Assembly: GCF_048773025.1 (NCBI RefSeq)
Contig: NC_133551.1
Coordinates: 42,114,501 to 42,178,500, forward strand
DNA from: Camelus bactrianus
Taxonomy: Eukaryota; Chordata; Mammalia; Artiodactyla; Camelidae
Direction: 5' to 3'
Length of the DNA stretch: 64,000 nucleotides
The notes beneath the pieces are model-generated. The model made no database searches. It saw only the letters and a program-made list of their open reading frames with translations, and was not told the DNA's origin. This document shows, piece by piece, positions 44,720 to 55,654 of this stretch. A program made the position numbers and the translations under genes. How positions within the stretch are numbered: position 1 is the stretch's first letter; each line of letters begins with the position of its first letter.

Positions 44720-46260
44720 CTTGGTTGGTCTCAGAGCAAGGTAGGGTCTGCCCCCAGGAGTGGACAGTCCTGGTCCTGAGCCCTGTCTATTGTCAACAGC
44801 GGGAGGGAGGACAGGCTGAAGAGAAACCCTAAGTACCCATTGTGTCTATATCTGACTTCATCTCTGCTTGTAGAAAGGAAGAGAAGAGCACACACTCTGT
44901 CCACCACCCCCACACCCTCAATAAAATTAAACCTCGGAGCAAGGTTGAGCAGTAGAGGCTTTCTCCCATCACAGGGCCAGGGCTAGGGCCAGGGGCAGAT
45001 GGTCTCCCCAGTCACATGGAGAAATGTCACCTTACTCAATTTGCATACCATCTTTAATCTCCCCAATGGCTCTTTCTAATTTATTCAACCAGGCTGGTCT
45101 CATGCCAGCCTAGGAGATGTACCACAACAGGCTGAGCAGAATTCCTCAGGAGGAGCAATTAGCAAAAATTGGGAGTTGTCATTCCATAGGACTGAGCAGA
45201 GAGAGGAATCGTAACTCCCATGTCTACCAAACCCCCCATCAGATTCTAGCTGAGCAGATGTTTCATGCTATTTTATTCCTCTTAAGCTCTGTATACTGAC
45301 ACCTCTTCTTGGTGACATATGAAATATGAGATGTCATGTGGTGTTGTGAGTTTGTACAAACAAAGAGATAGAGCCGTATACACAGAAAACAAAAGGGAAG
45401 ATCCCATTTGCAAATATCTGTTGTGTCTCCTTGTTCTGTGTTAATAAGTCTTATTGACATAAACTGGCTCTTCTTAATGTAGCTCCTGTCCTCATCATGG
45501 TGGCCATGATGGTATGTGCGTTAAAGTTCGAGTGAAGTGTGTGCATCATTTATGGAGTGACTCTTTCTTGAGTTTGTGCTAAGCGTTTTGAGAGGGGACT
45601 CCTGCCATCTGAGATCTTAGGAACAAGGAAGACAGGTCCGGCACCAATTCTACAAAAACCACAATACAAGGCAGTAGTTTAGTAGACTCAGAAAAGGGGG
45701 CGATCGGGGTGGACTATAACAGTCAGGGAAGGCTTAATGTAGGAGGAAGGACTGGGCCTGCAAGAGGGCAGGGACAGCCATTCAGCTTGCACTTCTGAAG
45801 ACCCTCTGGGTCCCAGCTTTGTGCTGGGTGATACAGAGGATGCAGAGAATCACAAGGAGCAGTGTGTGCCTCCAAGCAGCATAGCTCAGTGTTAACTCCC
45901 AACAGTGGGTTAGGATATACTGCTGGAGCATTGGGAAGCAAGAGAGCTGCTCGATACACTACTGAGCTGGAGGAAAAGTGCTCAGCCCACAAGAAAATGA
46001 AACAAAGTGCACACAGAAATGGCAGCTCCTGTAAGGGGCAGAAGCCACTCCCTACCCACCAATCCCCAAAAGTATAACAAGCATAATTGGGTAGCAAATT
46101 CAGTCTGTTTTTTCACCCATGGTGTGGTGGGGAACCCTTTGCCTTTCTCTAGCCTGGCTAACTCCTGCTCCCTTGTCAAGGCTCAGGTACCAAGACTCTG
46201 GAGGGTAACAGAGGGTGCAGAGCTTTGGAAACGCAGAGCAGAAGTGATGCAAGTGTCAGA
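44720..46260. other. sequence without assignable genes
   Basis: AATAAA at 44920-44925 is the last candidate signal that would fit a roughly 10-kb RAB3B 3' UTR. About 45540-45990 resembles the unassigned old repeat. Frames of up to 124 codons here have no domain content. Confidence 0.4.
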
Positions 46261-46264
46261 TACT

Positions 46265-46560
46265 GCTTTCAGTCGAGATTCTTTTGATTACAAGTGACAT
46301 ATATTCACTTTTAATTATCATAAGAAAAAAAAAAGAGATCATGATGAGAGGGGAATCTGTTAGCTCATGTTACTGAGAAGTCCAGGAGTGTATCTAACTT
46401 CAGGCTCAGCTGGAACCAAGTGATCAAATTATATTTTCAGGATTCTCTTTATCTCTCAGTTTCACTCTTCTCTGGGTTGGCTTCATTCTCAGGCTGCTTC
46501 AAGCTTATCTTACCAATGTAGCTATCAGGATAAAAATAGTGCCTTCACTTTAATAGTTCT
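46265..46560. repeat. ancient interspersed repeat, family not assigned
   Basis: AGATTCTTTTGATTACAAGT, TTAGCTCATGTTACTGAGAA, CAGGCTCAGCTGGAACCAAG, CATTCTCAGGCTGCTTCAAG. A related trace lies at about 27360-27480. Confidence 0.45.
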
Positions 46561-47210
46561 TGGCAAATTCCTGGGTCACGTACCTGTTCTAGGACCCATC
46601 ATCATATTAGGAGGCGAGCTGTTCTGATTGGATAAACCTGGACCTTGTGCCCATCTCTGAATCTGGAGAGTGAGGTGTAAGTCCCACTGAAACCAGATGT
46701 ACTGCAAGTGGGAGAGGGGTAGTTGTCCCCAAGGAAAATTAGGGTGCTGTTTCCAGAAGAGAAGAGAACTGATGCTGGCCAGGCAAAAATACCACCTATT
46801 CACAGGAGATACAGAATCAGATTATTCCACAAAAGACATTCAAAGACTGGACCTAGGAGAACAAAAGATCTACCCCCAGGACATGGGAATGGAAGGAACA
46901 ATGTGGCAAGGATGACACGGGGTGGGGGTCCACTGGGACCTGAGGCAGCCAGCTGAGTGCAGAGCAGTCAGGGTCAGTAGATGTGACTGAATAGGCTGTG
47001 TCCTGCCAAGAGGAGATGCAGGGGCTGAATGGGGGCTGAAATGCAGCCTAGGCTCCAGGTGCTGAGCTTTGTGTCCTAGTGCAGAGCTGCCTCCACCAGG
47101 AGGAAGGTTTCCTTCCTGTAATTCACACAAAGGTGCGACCTGCTCACCAAGCTGTGAGTAGAGGGGCAGTATCTACCAAGAGGGGGCACCTGTCTCCAAT
47201 TTGCACAAAT
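46561..47210. other. sequence without assignable features
   Basis: May include the end of the preceding repeat up to about 46740. The rest is unassigned, with no exon. Confidence 0.35.
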
Positions 47211-47211
47211 A

Positions 47212-47690
47212 TGCTGTCATGGGTTGAATTGTGTCCCCCAAAATATAGACTCAGTCCTACTTCCTGGTACCTATGAATGTGACCTTATTTGGAAATAGGG
47301 TCTGTCCAGATGTAATCAAGTTAAGATGAGGCCATATTTGATTCGGGTAGGCACTAAATCCAGTGACTGGTGTCTTATAAGAGAAAGGAGAGGGAGATTT
47401 GGACACAGGGACACAGAGGAGACACAGGGAAGAAGAAGACTATGTGAAGACAGAGGCAGGGATTAGAGTGATGCAGCTACAAGCCAAGGGATGCAAAGGA
47501 TTGTGGGCAACCACCAGAAATTAGGAGACAGGCATGAAACATTCTTCCTCAGCTTCAGAGGAAACCAACACTGCCAACACCTTGATTTTGGACTTCCAGC
47601 CTCCAGAGCTGTAAGAGAATATTTTTGTATGTGTGTTAAGATCCCCTGGGTTGTGAAACTTTGTTATAGCATCCTTAGGAAAGTAATACA
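47212..47690 (+). mobile_element. MaLR-type solo LTR (MLT1-like)
   Basis: Begins near TGTCATGGGTTGAATTGTGT and follows the ERVL-MaLR LTR order: GAATGTGACCTTATTTGGAA, AGTTAAGATGAGGCCATATT, GATGCAGCTACAAGCCAAGG, CACCTTGATTTTGGACTTCC, ending GGAAAGTAATACA. A very old solo-LTR fossil of about 480 bp with no internal region; exact subfamily not fixed. Confidence 0.8.
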
Positions 47691-47699
47691 GTTACTCTA

Positions 47700-48225
47700 A
47701 GGGCTAGCAGCAGCCCCAAGAGTAAAGTTCCCCGCCTCCTCATGTCCTGGTAGAAGTTAAAGTAAACCGAGGTGCTCAAGAGATCCCAGCAGAAGGATCT
47801 GGGTGTGTCTTATGTGATGTGATGGGGGCTGGGTCTCAGTACTGGTCCCTGCTCTTTGCCGCTAGTGAGAATCTCTGCCCAGGTTTCTGGGGCTCTTCAG
47901 GGTGTGAAGGAGGACAACACCCCACCCCAGTGCTGCACTCAGCCAAGAATTATCTTGCTCCTTATTAATTTGTAAGTTAAGCCTCACGGCCATTTCCCCA
48001 GGAATAGCTTAAACACAGAAAGTCAAAATAGCTGCATAAGAAGTCTGGAGACCTATTTAAACAGAAGAAATGAGACTCCAATAATTTCAGTAACAAGATT
48101 CAGAGTTATTAAAATGTGTCAAGGTAAACCAGGGTAGCTATGAACAGAGGTCAGTGACAGGAAAGGGCAGTGAGTCCCCAGAACGTCACTCCTCAGAGGA
48201 GTGTACCCTGACCCTGTCACACCCC
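47700..48225. other. sequence without assignable features
   Basis: No repeat or gene recognised. Confidence 0.35.
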
Positions 48226-48229
48226 CTCA

Positions 48230-48345
48230 ACTCATTTTATTTTCTTCATTGCATTCATCTTCATGAAGTTATTTTATTTGTTTGATGAAAGTTTCATGGT
48301 AGCAGGGACCTTGCCTGTTTTGCTCATTGCTGTACCCTCAGTTGG
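48230..48345 (+). repeat. L2 LINE 3' end
   Basis: TTTTCTTCATTGCATTCATC, AAGTTATTTTATTTGTTTGA, GTAGCAGGGACCTTGCCTGT, TGCTCATTGCTGTACCC. Confidence 0.75.
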
Positions 48346-48349
48346 GCAA

Positions 48350-48470
48350 GTTACTTTACCTCTGTTTTACTTAAAACCTCTACTACAAACCTGTCATTTG
48401 CAAAATGTACCAACCTCAAAGGGTTACTGTGAGGATTAAATGCATTAACGTAAGAGCACATGGTTGATAG
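48350..48470 (+). repeat. MIR SINE
   Basis: Sense MIR core GTTACTTTACCTCTGTTTTA, then CTGTGAGGATTAAATGCATT. Confidence 0.7.
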
Positions 48471-48489
48471 CTGATACTAGCTAGCATTT

Positions 48490-48527
48490 ATATTGTGCTT
48501 ACCATGTTCTAGGCACTATTCTAAGAT
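48490..48527 (-). repeat. MIR SINE, left part, split by MER2-like element
   Basis: GTGCTTACCATGTTCTAGGC then ACTATTCTAAG. Resumes at about 48813. Confidence 0.7.
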
Positions 48528-48812
48528 GGATTCAACAACCAACAGCAGACTCAAAATATTCAGGGAAAAAATTCCAGAAAGTTCCAAAAAGCAAAACTTG
48601 AATTTGCCAAATGCCTGACAACTGTTTGCATTGCATTTACATTGCATTAGGTATTATAAGTAATCTAGAGATGATTGGAAGTACACGGGAGGATATGCGT
48701 AGGTTATATGCAAGTACTACATTATTTTATATAAGGGACTTGAGCATCCATGGATTTTGGTATCCATGGGGATCCTGGAACCGATCCCTCATGGATTCTG
48801 AGGGGGATTGTA
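48528..48812 (-). mobile_element. MER2-like DNA transposon (Tigger group), non-autonomous
   Basis: Contains GTATTATAAGTAATCTAGAG, ATGATTGGAAGTACACGGGA, TTTATATAAGGGACTTGAGC, GGATTTTGGTATCCATGGGG and ends GATTCTGAGGGGGATTGTA. Reversed, this is the MER2-type order beginning with a CAGTCGTCCC-like terminus. No transposase frame. It sits inside a MIR. Confidence 0.8.
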
Positions 48813-48930
48813 CATTGATTTAATCCTCACAACAATGTTATAAGATCTCCATTTTATAGATGAGGAAACAGAGAAGTTATTTAATTCACCTGAACCCACA
48901 CAGCTGGTAAATGCAGAGCAGGCATTGAAA
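48813..48930 (-). repeat. MIR SINE, right part
   Basis: GATTTAATCCTCACAACAAT, CCATTTTATAGATGAGGAAA, CCCACACAGCTGGTAAATGC. Continues the MIR cut at 48527. Confidence 0.85.
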
Positions 48931-48934
48931 CCCC

Positions 48935-50370
48935 AGAGTCCCAGCCTGAAGAGCCTCAGAAGCCTGGGCAGGGACTGGTGCTGAGTCCCAGCCCCCATCA
49001 CATCGCAGAACACACAAACAAAGCAACTCACTCCAGCAGTTAACAGAAGCAGAGGAGAGGATCTTTCTCAACTGCCTATGTTTCAGCCCCCTTTGGCTTT
49101 ACAGGACACACTCTGGGGGCATTCTTTAGGAAACAGTTATGAGACCCAGCCATTTGCCTTTGCCTCCACTAGAAAGTAAGATAATGGAGGTCGGGGAAGA
49201 GGGTTTTATTTCTCTCTCAAACCCCAGCAGATTGCAGCACATTAAAGGGTGTCCGATGCCTATTTGTTGAATGAAGAGAATTGAATGCTCTTTATCACCA
49301 GATGGGGTGATGCCTGAACAAGGCAGTTGCTATCTTAGATTTTTAGCTGAAAGGTGGTGATGGTGATGGTGATGGAATTTTGGAAGGATGTTGACAAGAT
49401 GAAGAACTCACAAACAAGCTAGTTCTGGAGAAAGCCAGGAGCGGGGCGGGGAAGGGAATGGTTTGTTCAGGTGGTCACAAATTTAAAGCCCTTCATGGCC
49501 AAAGGTCTTTTAGAAATCTTTTCCTAAAACCTCCACAGTCTGCTTAAGTTGAAGAACCTTTTTTCTCTGTTTTTCTTCAAGGATAAGTTGGCAGCAGTAT
49601 TCAGAGTCCACCACCAGGCACCTATGGGGAGATGTTTTTCCAAGCTCCCAGCTCTTAGAAGGGCTGCCTGGATCACAGTTGTGCCTGTGGAAAAGGAGGT
49701 CTCTATCCTTCCTTACTGATGTCTTTCTGCTTTTCACAGTGGGTATATAGAGTGCCTGGGGATCAGCTGATAATTGTCTAAATTAAATACTTGGGTTCTC
49801 TATGCATGACTCAATAAACTGACTTTAAAAGAACAGCTAAAAATAAGAGTAGCCATTTTTCATATATATAATTGTTATATGTATATATTTTACTCATCAC
49901 ATTTGCAGATTTCTTCACGTTATACTGAAAATATGATTCTAAAAATACTTCTCCATAAACCTGCTCGTCCTCAGCGGATTAGCTCTGCATAAATACCCCT
50001 TGGTTACTAGGATCAGGGTCATTCCTCTCTATCTTTCTTCATCTGTTCCCCTTTGCAAAGGGCATCACCTTCATGTAACCGTTATCTTCATGCTGCCTTA
50101 GAGCCTGTTCTTCCTTCCCCCAACATTAAAATAACCACACTGTCAGATCCTGCTACATGATATATGCTAATAAACTATTCTTCCTTTGAGATCATCTGAA
50201 AAATAATGATTTAATCATAGCATTTCTCCACAGGAACTAATATCAAATAAGAGTCTTCAGGAGCTGAAGTCCCTAATGGAAGGCTCTCAGGTGCTGTGGC
50301 AGGCTAGCAGAATACACAGAGAATCTAGAAAAAGACTAACACATATATGGAAACTTTTTTTTTCCTTTGG
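48935..50370. other. sequence without assignable genes
   Basis: Contains a short GGTGATGGTGATGGTGATGG run near 49355 and AATAAA at 49813-49818. No exon or clear repeat family. Confidence 0.4.
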
Positions 50371-50379
50371 TCGCAGAAA

Positions 50380-51010
50380 GCACTTACAGATCAGCTGGGA
50401 GAAGACAGACTTTTCAATAGCTGGTTATCTACATGGGAAAAAATAAACCTGATCCTACCTTATGCCATACATAAATATCAATTCCATGTAGATTTAAGAC
50501 AAATGTGAAAGACTTAAAGTTTGTACCATAAAGTAAAACAACATAAATTTTAGAAGACAAAATAGGAAATATTTCACTAATACCAACTGTTAGCGAAATT
50601 GTAGAGTGACAGGAACCCTCATTTAATGCTAGTTGGAGTGTAAATTAGTAGGACTTTAGAAAACAGTTTGGTATTATATATTTAAGTTTAACTTGCACAC
50701 ATTCTATGACCTAGCAACTACATATGTATATGAATTCTTGCATTTGTACACCAAGAAATATACATAAGATTGTCTAAAGCAGCATTGTTTGTAAAAACTA
50801 AACAAAAAGCTGGAAACAGTCCAAAAAATCCATCAATTGTAGAATGGATAAACATATTATGGTAGATTCATATGATGTGTTTTCATACAGAACTGAATAT
50901 GAATGAACTATAACTATACACTTGAACTACTTTACTGAATAAACAGAAAAGGCAAGTCACAAAAGAATACATATTATATGATTCCATTTTTGTAAACTTA
51001 AACAGGGAAA
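50380..51010 (+). repeat. old L1, 3' part of ORF2 and 3' UTR, first segment
   Basis: GATCCTACCTTATGCCATAC, TGCTAGTTGGAGTGTAAATT, GACCTAGCAACTACATATGT, CAATTGTAGAATGGATAAAC: the sense L1 3' region. No useful frame. It appears to resume at 51515 after an inserted repeat. Confidence 0.7.
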
Positions 51011-51011
51011 T

Positions 51012-51513
51012 CTAAGCAATGAATTTTGCCCAGATATCTTCAGTTTGCCCTTCCAGATTCATTTTCCACACTTCTGTTGCCAAGAGGCTGTGCTGAGTGG
51101 ACTGAATCAATGAATTATTTTTGACTTCTGGCTTCTGGTTAGATTTGGCTGATGGGAAGCGCCAGCAGAAGATTGGAGAGCTAGAGGCAAGTGGGGTGGA
51201 GTGTTTGTTCTCTGGTATTCTTGCTGTGGCTTGCTGTGGGCTGGTTGGATTCCCTCTACTGAAGGTCTCAGCTCCTTTCAGGTGGCCCTCTCTACACAGC
51301 CCACTCTGTTTGACTTCCGGAACCACTCCCACCCTTCCCCCTTCAATCCTAGGGTGATAAAGAGCACTGTTACTAGCTTCAAGATAATATCCTGTTGTTG
51401 TATTCTAACCATACCCTGCCTACACCTTTGTAAATAGTTCCTTTAATAAACTCTCCTCAAATTATCCTAATTTAAGTGTGCCATCTGTTTCCTGCCAGGA
51501 TCCTAACTGATAC
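51012..51513 (+). repeat. ancient interspersed repeat, family not assigned, inserted in L1
   Basis: Its 3' part (ACACCTTTGTAAATAGTTCC, AATAAACTCTCCTCAAATTA, TGCCATCTGTTTCCTGCCAG, GATCCTAACTGATACAA) is matched in reverse complement at 55163-55640, so two copies of one family lie about 4 kb apart in inverted orientation. Confidence 0.6.
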
Positions 51514-51514
51514 A

Positions 51515-51810
51515 ACGTTGTTTAGGGGTACACAGACGCGGTGGTAAAACTTATAAAGAAAAGCAAGGGAATTATTAACATAAAACTCAGGATAGTAATT
51601 ACTTCTGTTGGAGAGGGAAGTATGCTATAAAAAGCCACATGGGGAACTCATTATGTCTTGGAAATAGTCTACTTCTTAAACTAGGGTGCTTGTAGATGTG
51701 TATTTGCTTTATGGTTATTCTTTAGAATGACTATTCTTTAATATGTTGCAGATTACCTTTTGTATGTATGATATATCTTGCAGTAAAAATTAAAATAAAA
51801 TATAATAAAC
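51515..51810 (+). repeat. old L1 3' UTR, second segment
   Basis: GATAGTAATTACTTCTGTTG, CTATAAAAAGCCACATGGGG, TGTGTATTTGCTTTATGGTT, ATATCTTGCAGTAAAAATTA. Continues the L1 interrupted at 51011. Confidence 0.65.
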
Positions 51811-51814
51811 TTCC

Positions 51815-53010
51815 ACTTAGAATGAAAGTTCATGAGGGCAGAGATTTTTGTCTTGCTTCTTTGCTAGAACAGAGTTGACACTAGTAAGTACAAAACATGT
51901 GTTTGAACATTGACTGAATGAATACCTAACTTTGGCTTAGGACCTCCCCAACCATGATATGGAGTCAAGGAATCTTTGCTCAGATTTTTTTTTTTTAATT
52001 CTAAATCCCACTGTACAAACCAGGAAGAACTTCCTTTATTATGTCTTTCTTGTTACAAGTTCCACAGACCCTTCCTCTTTCCCTCTTTTCTTGGTGGCTA
52101 CCACTATAATTCTGCTTTTGTGGTATTTTACCACACCTCTACCCTGTCTTTCACTCAGTCTGACTCCAGAATTAGATACATTCTCTCTTCATCTTTTTTC
52201 TTCCTTAGACGGCAAGCTTAAAAAGTCATTTGGTTTAAAGGGTTTTATCACCAACAATTTTGGGGAAATAGAAAAGGACTGAAAAACAAGAAGTATTTAC
52301 AAAAGTCTTGGTTCCCTGACTGTGGCTTGAATTCCTTTTAGGAAGTCAGGTTAGATTTTAGCCATTCCCTTTTAACTATTCTTCCTGTGGGTTTGGTCAT
52401 TACAAGCTACTCTGGGTTGGTCCTTGGGGGAACAAACTTCGTGGAATGACAGTAAGCAACTTGTTTCTCTGAGGACTTCCAGGGAGAGTCATTTCTCATT
52501 CTTGTAATTATTCATCTGAAACATTATTTAACATGTGCCAGACTCCTTTCTCCAAGGTTCTTTCATCAACATTGGTCCAGATCCTGATGGTAGGTAATGA
52601 GAAAGCTAAGAACAGGCAGATTAGCGTAAGAAAAACGAAACTACAAGTCTCTTCCAAATTGTTTCCCACAGAATACTAGTCTTGTAAGAGTATTCATTCA
52701 AAAAATAAGAAATTTTAAAAGGAGGAGGCGGTGTCCTGTGGTCAAGCAAGACTGTGAAATGCTGCATGCTACATTGTCCTTTTGGAGAGAATCAGCATAT
52801 ACCTTAGCAAACTAAAGACCCTATTACTTCTGGTTTTAAACTCTCTCTCTAGTTGTTAAGTCCTCTAAAGTTTGAGATTCTTCATTTGCCTAGTGTTGAG
52901 CAGGCCAGACCCAATAATACCCTGTGAACCAGGATTCATACACTGACTTTAAAGAGTGGATGGTGGACCCAGAGTGACTCCCTACCCTCAGCACTACATG
53001 GATAAAGTTT
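51815..53010. other. sequence without assignable genes
   Basis: A short L2-like end (GAAAGTTCATGAGGGCAGAG at 51823) lies next to the L1. The rest is unassigned. Confidence 0.35.
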
Positions 53011-53019
53011 GTTAAGCCC

Positions 53020-53215
53020 TCACTACAAGCTGGACAGCATTATCTTATTTAGTCCTCACGATACTTTTGCATCTATGAGGTAGGTTCTGTTACCCTCATT
53101 TTACAGAAGGCAATTGAGGCACATGGAGAATACGCAACTTGCTCAGTGTGTCACAGCATGAGAGCCAGGATTTGAGTCCAGCTAATCTGACTCCACAGCC
53201 TCTACTGTGCTAAAC
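53020..53215 (-). repeat. MIR SINE
   Basis: CTTATTTAGTCCTCACGATA, CTCATTTTACAGAAGGCAAT, CAGGATTTGAGTCCAGCTAA. Confidence 0.8.
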
Positions 53216-53219
53216 TGCC

Positions 53220-53650
53220 AATTTACTGTAATGGCTTGCTGTTAGTTCATTCTTAACAGATATTTGCTGAGCACCTAGTGTGTGCCAGGCTTTGTGAATA
53301 AATAAGAAAAGTAAATCGTTAAAGCAGAAGAGTAATTTTCTCATCTTCATGACAGCAGGAAAGGCAAACTGAGATAAAACTCAGGGAATCATTTCCTGAG
53401 TATCGAGTCATCCATTTATTCAACGAATATTACCAAGCAGTTACTGTGTGCTACATATTACAGTAGTAACTAAGGATAAGGATATGAATCAGGATTCTAA
53501 GACCCTGTTCCTGACTATTGGGGCTTCTCAGGGGAGAGAGCCATATAAACTACTAAATCTGACATCAGACAGAGTTAAAAGCATGCCATAAAGATGACCA
53601 AAGTACTGTGGACATCCAAAGGAAGTACTGTGGGCTATTTGCAACATCCC
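53220..53650. other. sequence without assignable genes
   Basis: Weak traces of the unassigned old repeat (GCACCTAGTGTGTGCCAGGC near 53270, and again near 53440). No exon. Confidence 0.35.
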
Positions 53651-53654
53651 CAAA

Positions 53655-54625
53655 AATCGTCATCAGACCAATGTTAAGGAGCTTATTCCCTCCGTTTTCT
53701 TCCAAGAGTTTTAGCGTTTTGGGTCTATGTTTAAGTCTTTGATCCATTTTGAGCTGATTTTTGTATAAGGTATAAGATAGGAGTCCAGCTTCATTCTTCT
53801 CCATGTGGTTGTCCAGTTTTCCCAACAATATTTATTGAAGAGGCTATTCTTTCCCCATTATATATTCCCGGTTCCTTTGTTGTAAGTTAATTGACTATAT
53901 ACGCATGGTTTTAATTCTGAATTCCATTCTGTTCCATTGATCTATGGGTCTCTTTTAATGCCAGTGCTATACTGTTTTGATTACTGTAGTTTGTAATATA
54001 GTTTGAAATCAAGAAGTGTGATGCCTCCAGCTTTGTTCTTCTTTCTCAAGATTGCTTTGGCTATTCAGGGTTTTGTTTTTGTTTTTGTTTTTCCATATGA
54101 ATTTTAGGATTGTTTGTTCTATTTCTGAGAAAAATCCATTGGAATTTTGATAGGGATTGCCTTGAATCTGTACATTGCTTTGGGTAGCATGGACATTTTA
54201 ACAATATTAATTCTTCCAATTCATGAGCACAAAATATCTCTCTGTTTATGTCTTCTTCAATTTCTTTCATCAATGTCTTATAGTTTTCAGTGCAAAGGTC
54301 TTTCACTTTAGTTAAATTTATTCCCAGATATTTAATTCTTTTTGATGCAATTGTAAATAGGATTGTTTTCTTAATTTCTCTTTCTGATAGTTAATTATTA
54401 ATGTATAGAAATGAAATTGATTTTTATATATTGATTTTGTATCCCACAGCTTTACTGAATTCATTTTGTAGTTCTAACAGGTTTTTGGTGAAGTCTTTAG
54501 GGTTTTCTATACATAAAATCATGTCATTTGCAAATTAAGACAGTTTTACTCCTTCCTTTCTGATTTGGATGCCTTTTATTTCCTTTTCTTGCCGAATTGT
54601 TCTGGCTAGGACTTCCAATATTTTG
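53655..54625 (-). repeat. L1 ORF2 remnant, old
   Basis: On the minus strand, short frames read [20 protein letters not shown] and KHEIEFNE-like L1 ORF2 text. The plus strand shows TCTATGTTTAAGTCTTTGAT, TTGATTACTGTAGTTTGTAA and GATAGGGATTGCCTTGAATC. It covers part of the reverse transcriptase and downstream region, broken by many changes, with no endonuclease or 3' UTR in this piece. Confidence 0.85.
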
Positions 54626-54790
54626 TTTAATTCTTACAGCAACTCCATGGGATAGGTGTTATTGGCTCCAATTTACTGATGAGGAAACTGAAACCTGGAA
54701 AGGTAAAGTGACTTACTCAAGATCACCCAGGTAGTAAGATCCAAAATATGAACACGGGTCCATTTTATTCCTAAATCAGTGCATTTTATT
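54626..54790 (-). repeat. MIR SINE
   Basis: TTCTTACAGCAACTCCATGG, CCAATTTACTGATGAGGAAA, CTCAAGATCACCCAGGTAGT. Confidence 0.8.
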
Positions 54791-54919
54791 GCCTCTTGAT
54801 CTCAACTGATCCTCAAAATTATACTGAGATTAGCAATAGCACACCATAAAGTTTTTCTTTTCTTTCCATCCCACTGTTACTGCTTCAACTTACAGCATCA
54901 ACTCTTACCTCACCAAAGG

Positions 54920-55150
54920 AGCATAGTGGTTAAGAACACAGACTTTGGTAACAGACTGCATGGATTTGAATTCTGGTTCACTAGCTGTATGACTTGGGGG
55001 AAATTACTTAATCTCTCTATACCTCAGTTTCCATATCTGTAAACGAAGAATACTTCATAGAGTTTCTGTGAGCATTAAATGAGCTAACTTATGTAAACTG
55101 TTTAGGAGCATGCATGGAATATAATAAATGTTAGCTGTCATTATTATTAC
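54920..55150 (+). repeat. MIR SINE, near full length
   Basis: AGTGGTTAAGAACACAGACT, ACTAGCTGTATGACTTGGGG, CTCTCTATACCTCAGTTTCC, GAGCATTAAATGAGCTAAC. One of the best preserved MIR copies here. Confidence 0.92.
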
Positions 55151-55162
55151 TTGTTTCTTCCT

Positions 55163-55640
55163 ATATCAGAGTCCTGGCAGGAAAGATATACACTCAAACT
55201 AGATAATTTGAGGTATGTTTAATGTAGGAACTATTTACAAAATGTGTGCAGGGCTTGGGAGAGAAACATGAGATAAAAAGTTGCTAGCAAAAATTGGAAT
55301 CATTACTAGCCAAGCGCATGAAAGGATAAAGGGAAGAAGTGCTTGGTAGAATCTAAAGAGGGCAGTTGTGTGGAGGGTGCTGCCTGGCTTTTGCCTTTGG
55401 TGGAGGGAAGTATTCTCACAAAGTACCTCAGCAGGGAGGGAGCTGGGGAATAAATACTCAGATCTCTTTCCTCCTTACTTCTGATCTCCTGCTATCTCCC
55501 AATGCTGGACCCAACAAGAAGCCAGAGGGCAAGGAATACTGTTGGGGAGGCCACACAGGTCAAACTTCTGGGACACAGAAGTGGAATAGGGTGGTATCTG
55601 GAGAGGCAAACAGAAAATATCCAGCACACCTTCCTTCTAG
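55163..55640 (-). repeat. ancient interspersed repeat, inverted partner of 51012
   Basis: GAGTCCTGGCAGGAAAGATA, GATAATTTGAGGTATGTTTA, GGAACTATTTACAAAATGTG and the internal TACCTCAGCAGGGAGGGAGC are the reverse complement of the family at 51012-51513. Confidence 0.6.
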
Positions 55641-55654
55641 TCTTGCCTTCCTCT

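Larger units (their letters stand above)
34991..44945 (+). other. RAB3B: possible extended RAB3B 3' UTR
   Basis: From memory, human RAB3B mRNA has an unusually long 3' UTR of roughly 10 kb or more, so the transcript may run on here. Further AATAAA signals in the right strand lie at 37933, 42048, 43592 and 44920. There is no coding gene in the interval. The true end is not visible from sequence, and repeats (MIR, L2, two SINEs) are present. Confidence 0.45.

Noticed and set aside
45723-46097. 124-codon minus-strand frame as a neighbouring gene
   Set aside because: No domain, no splice sites and no CpG-rich promoter nearby. Overlaps old repeat traces.
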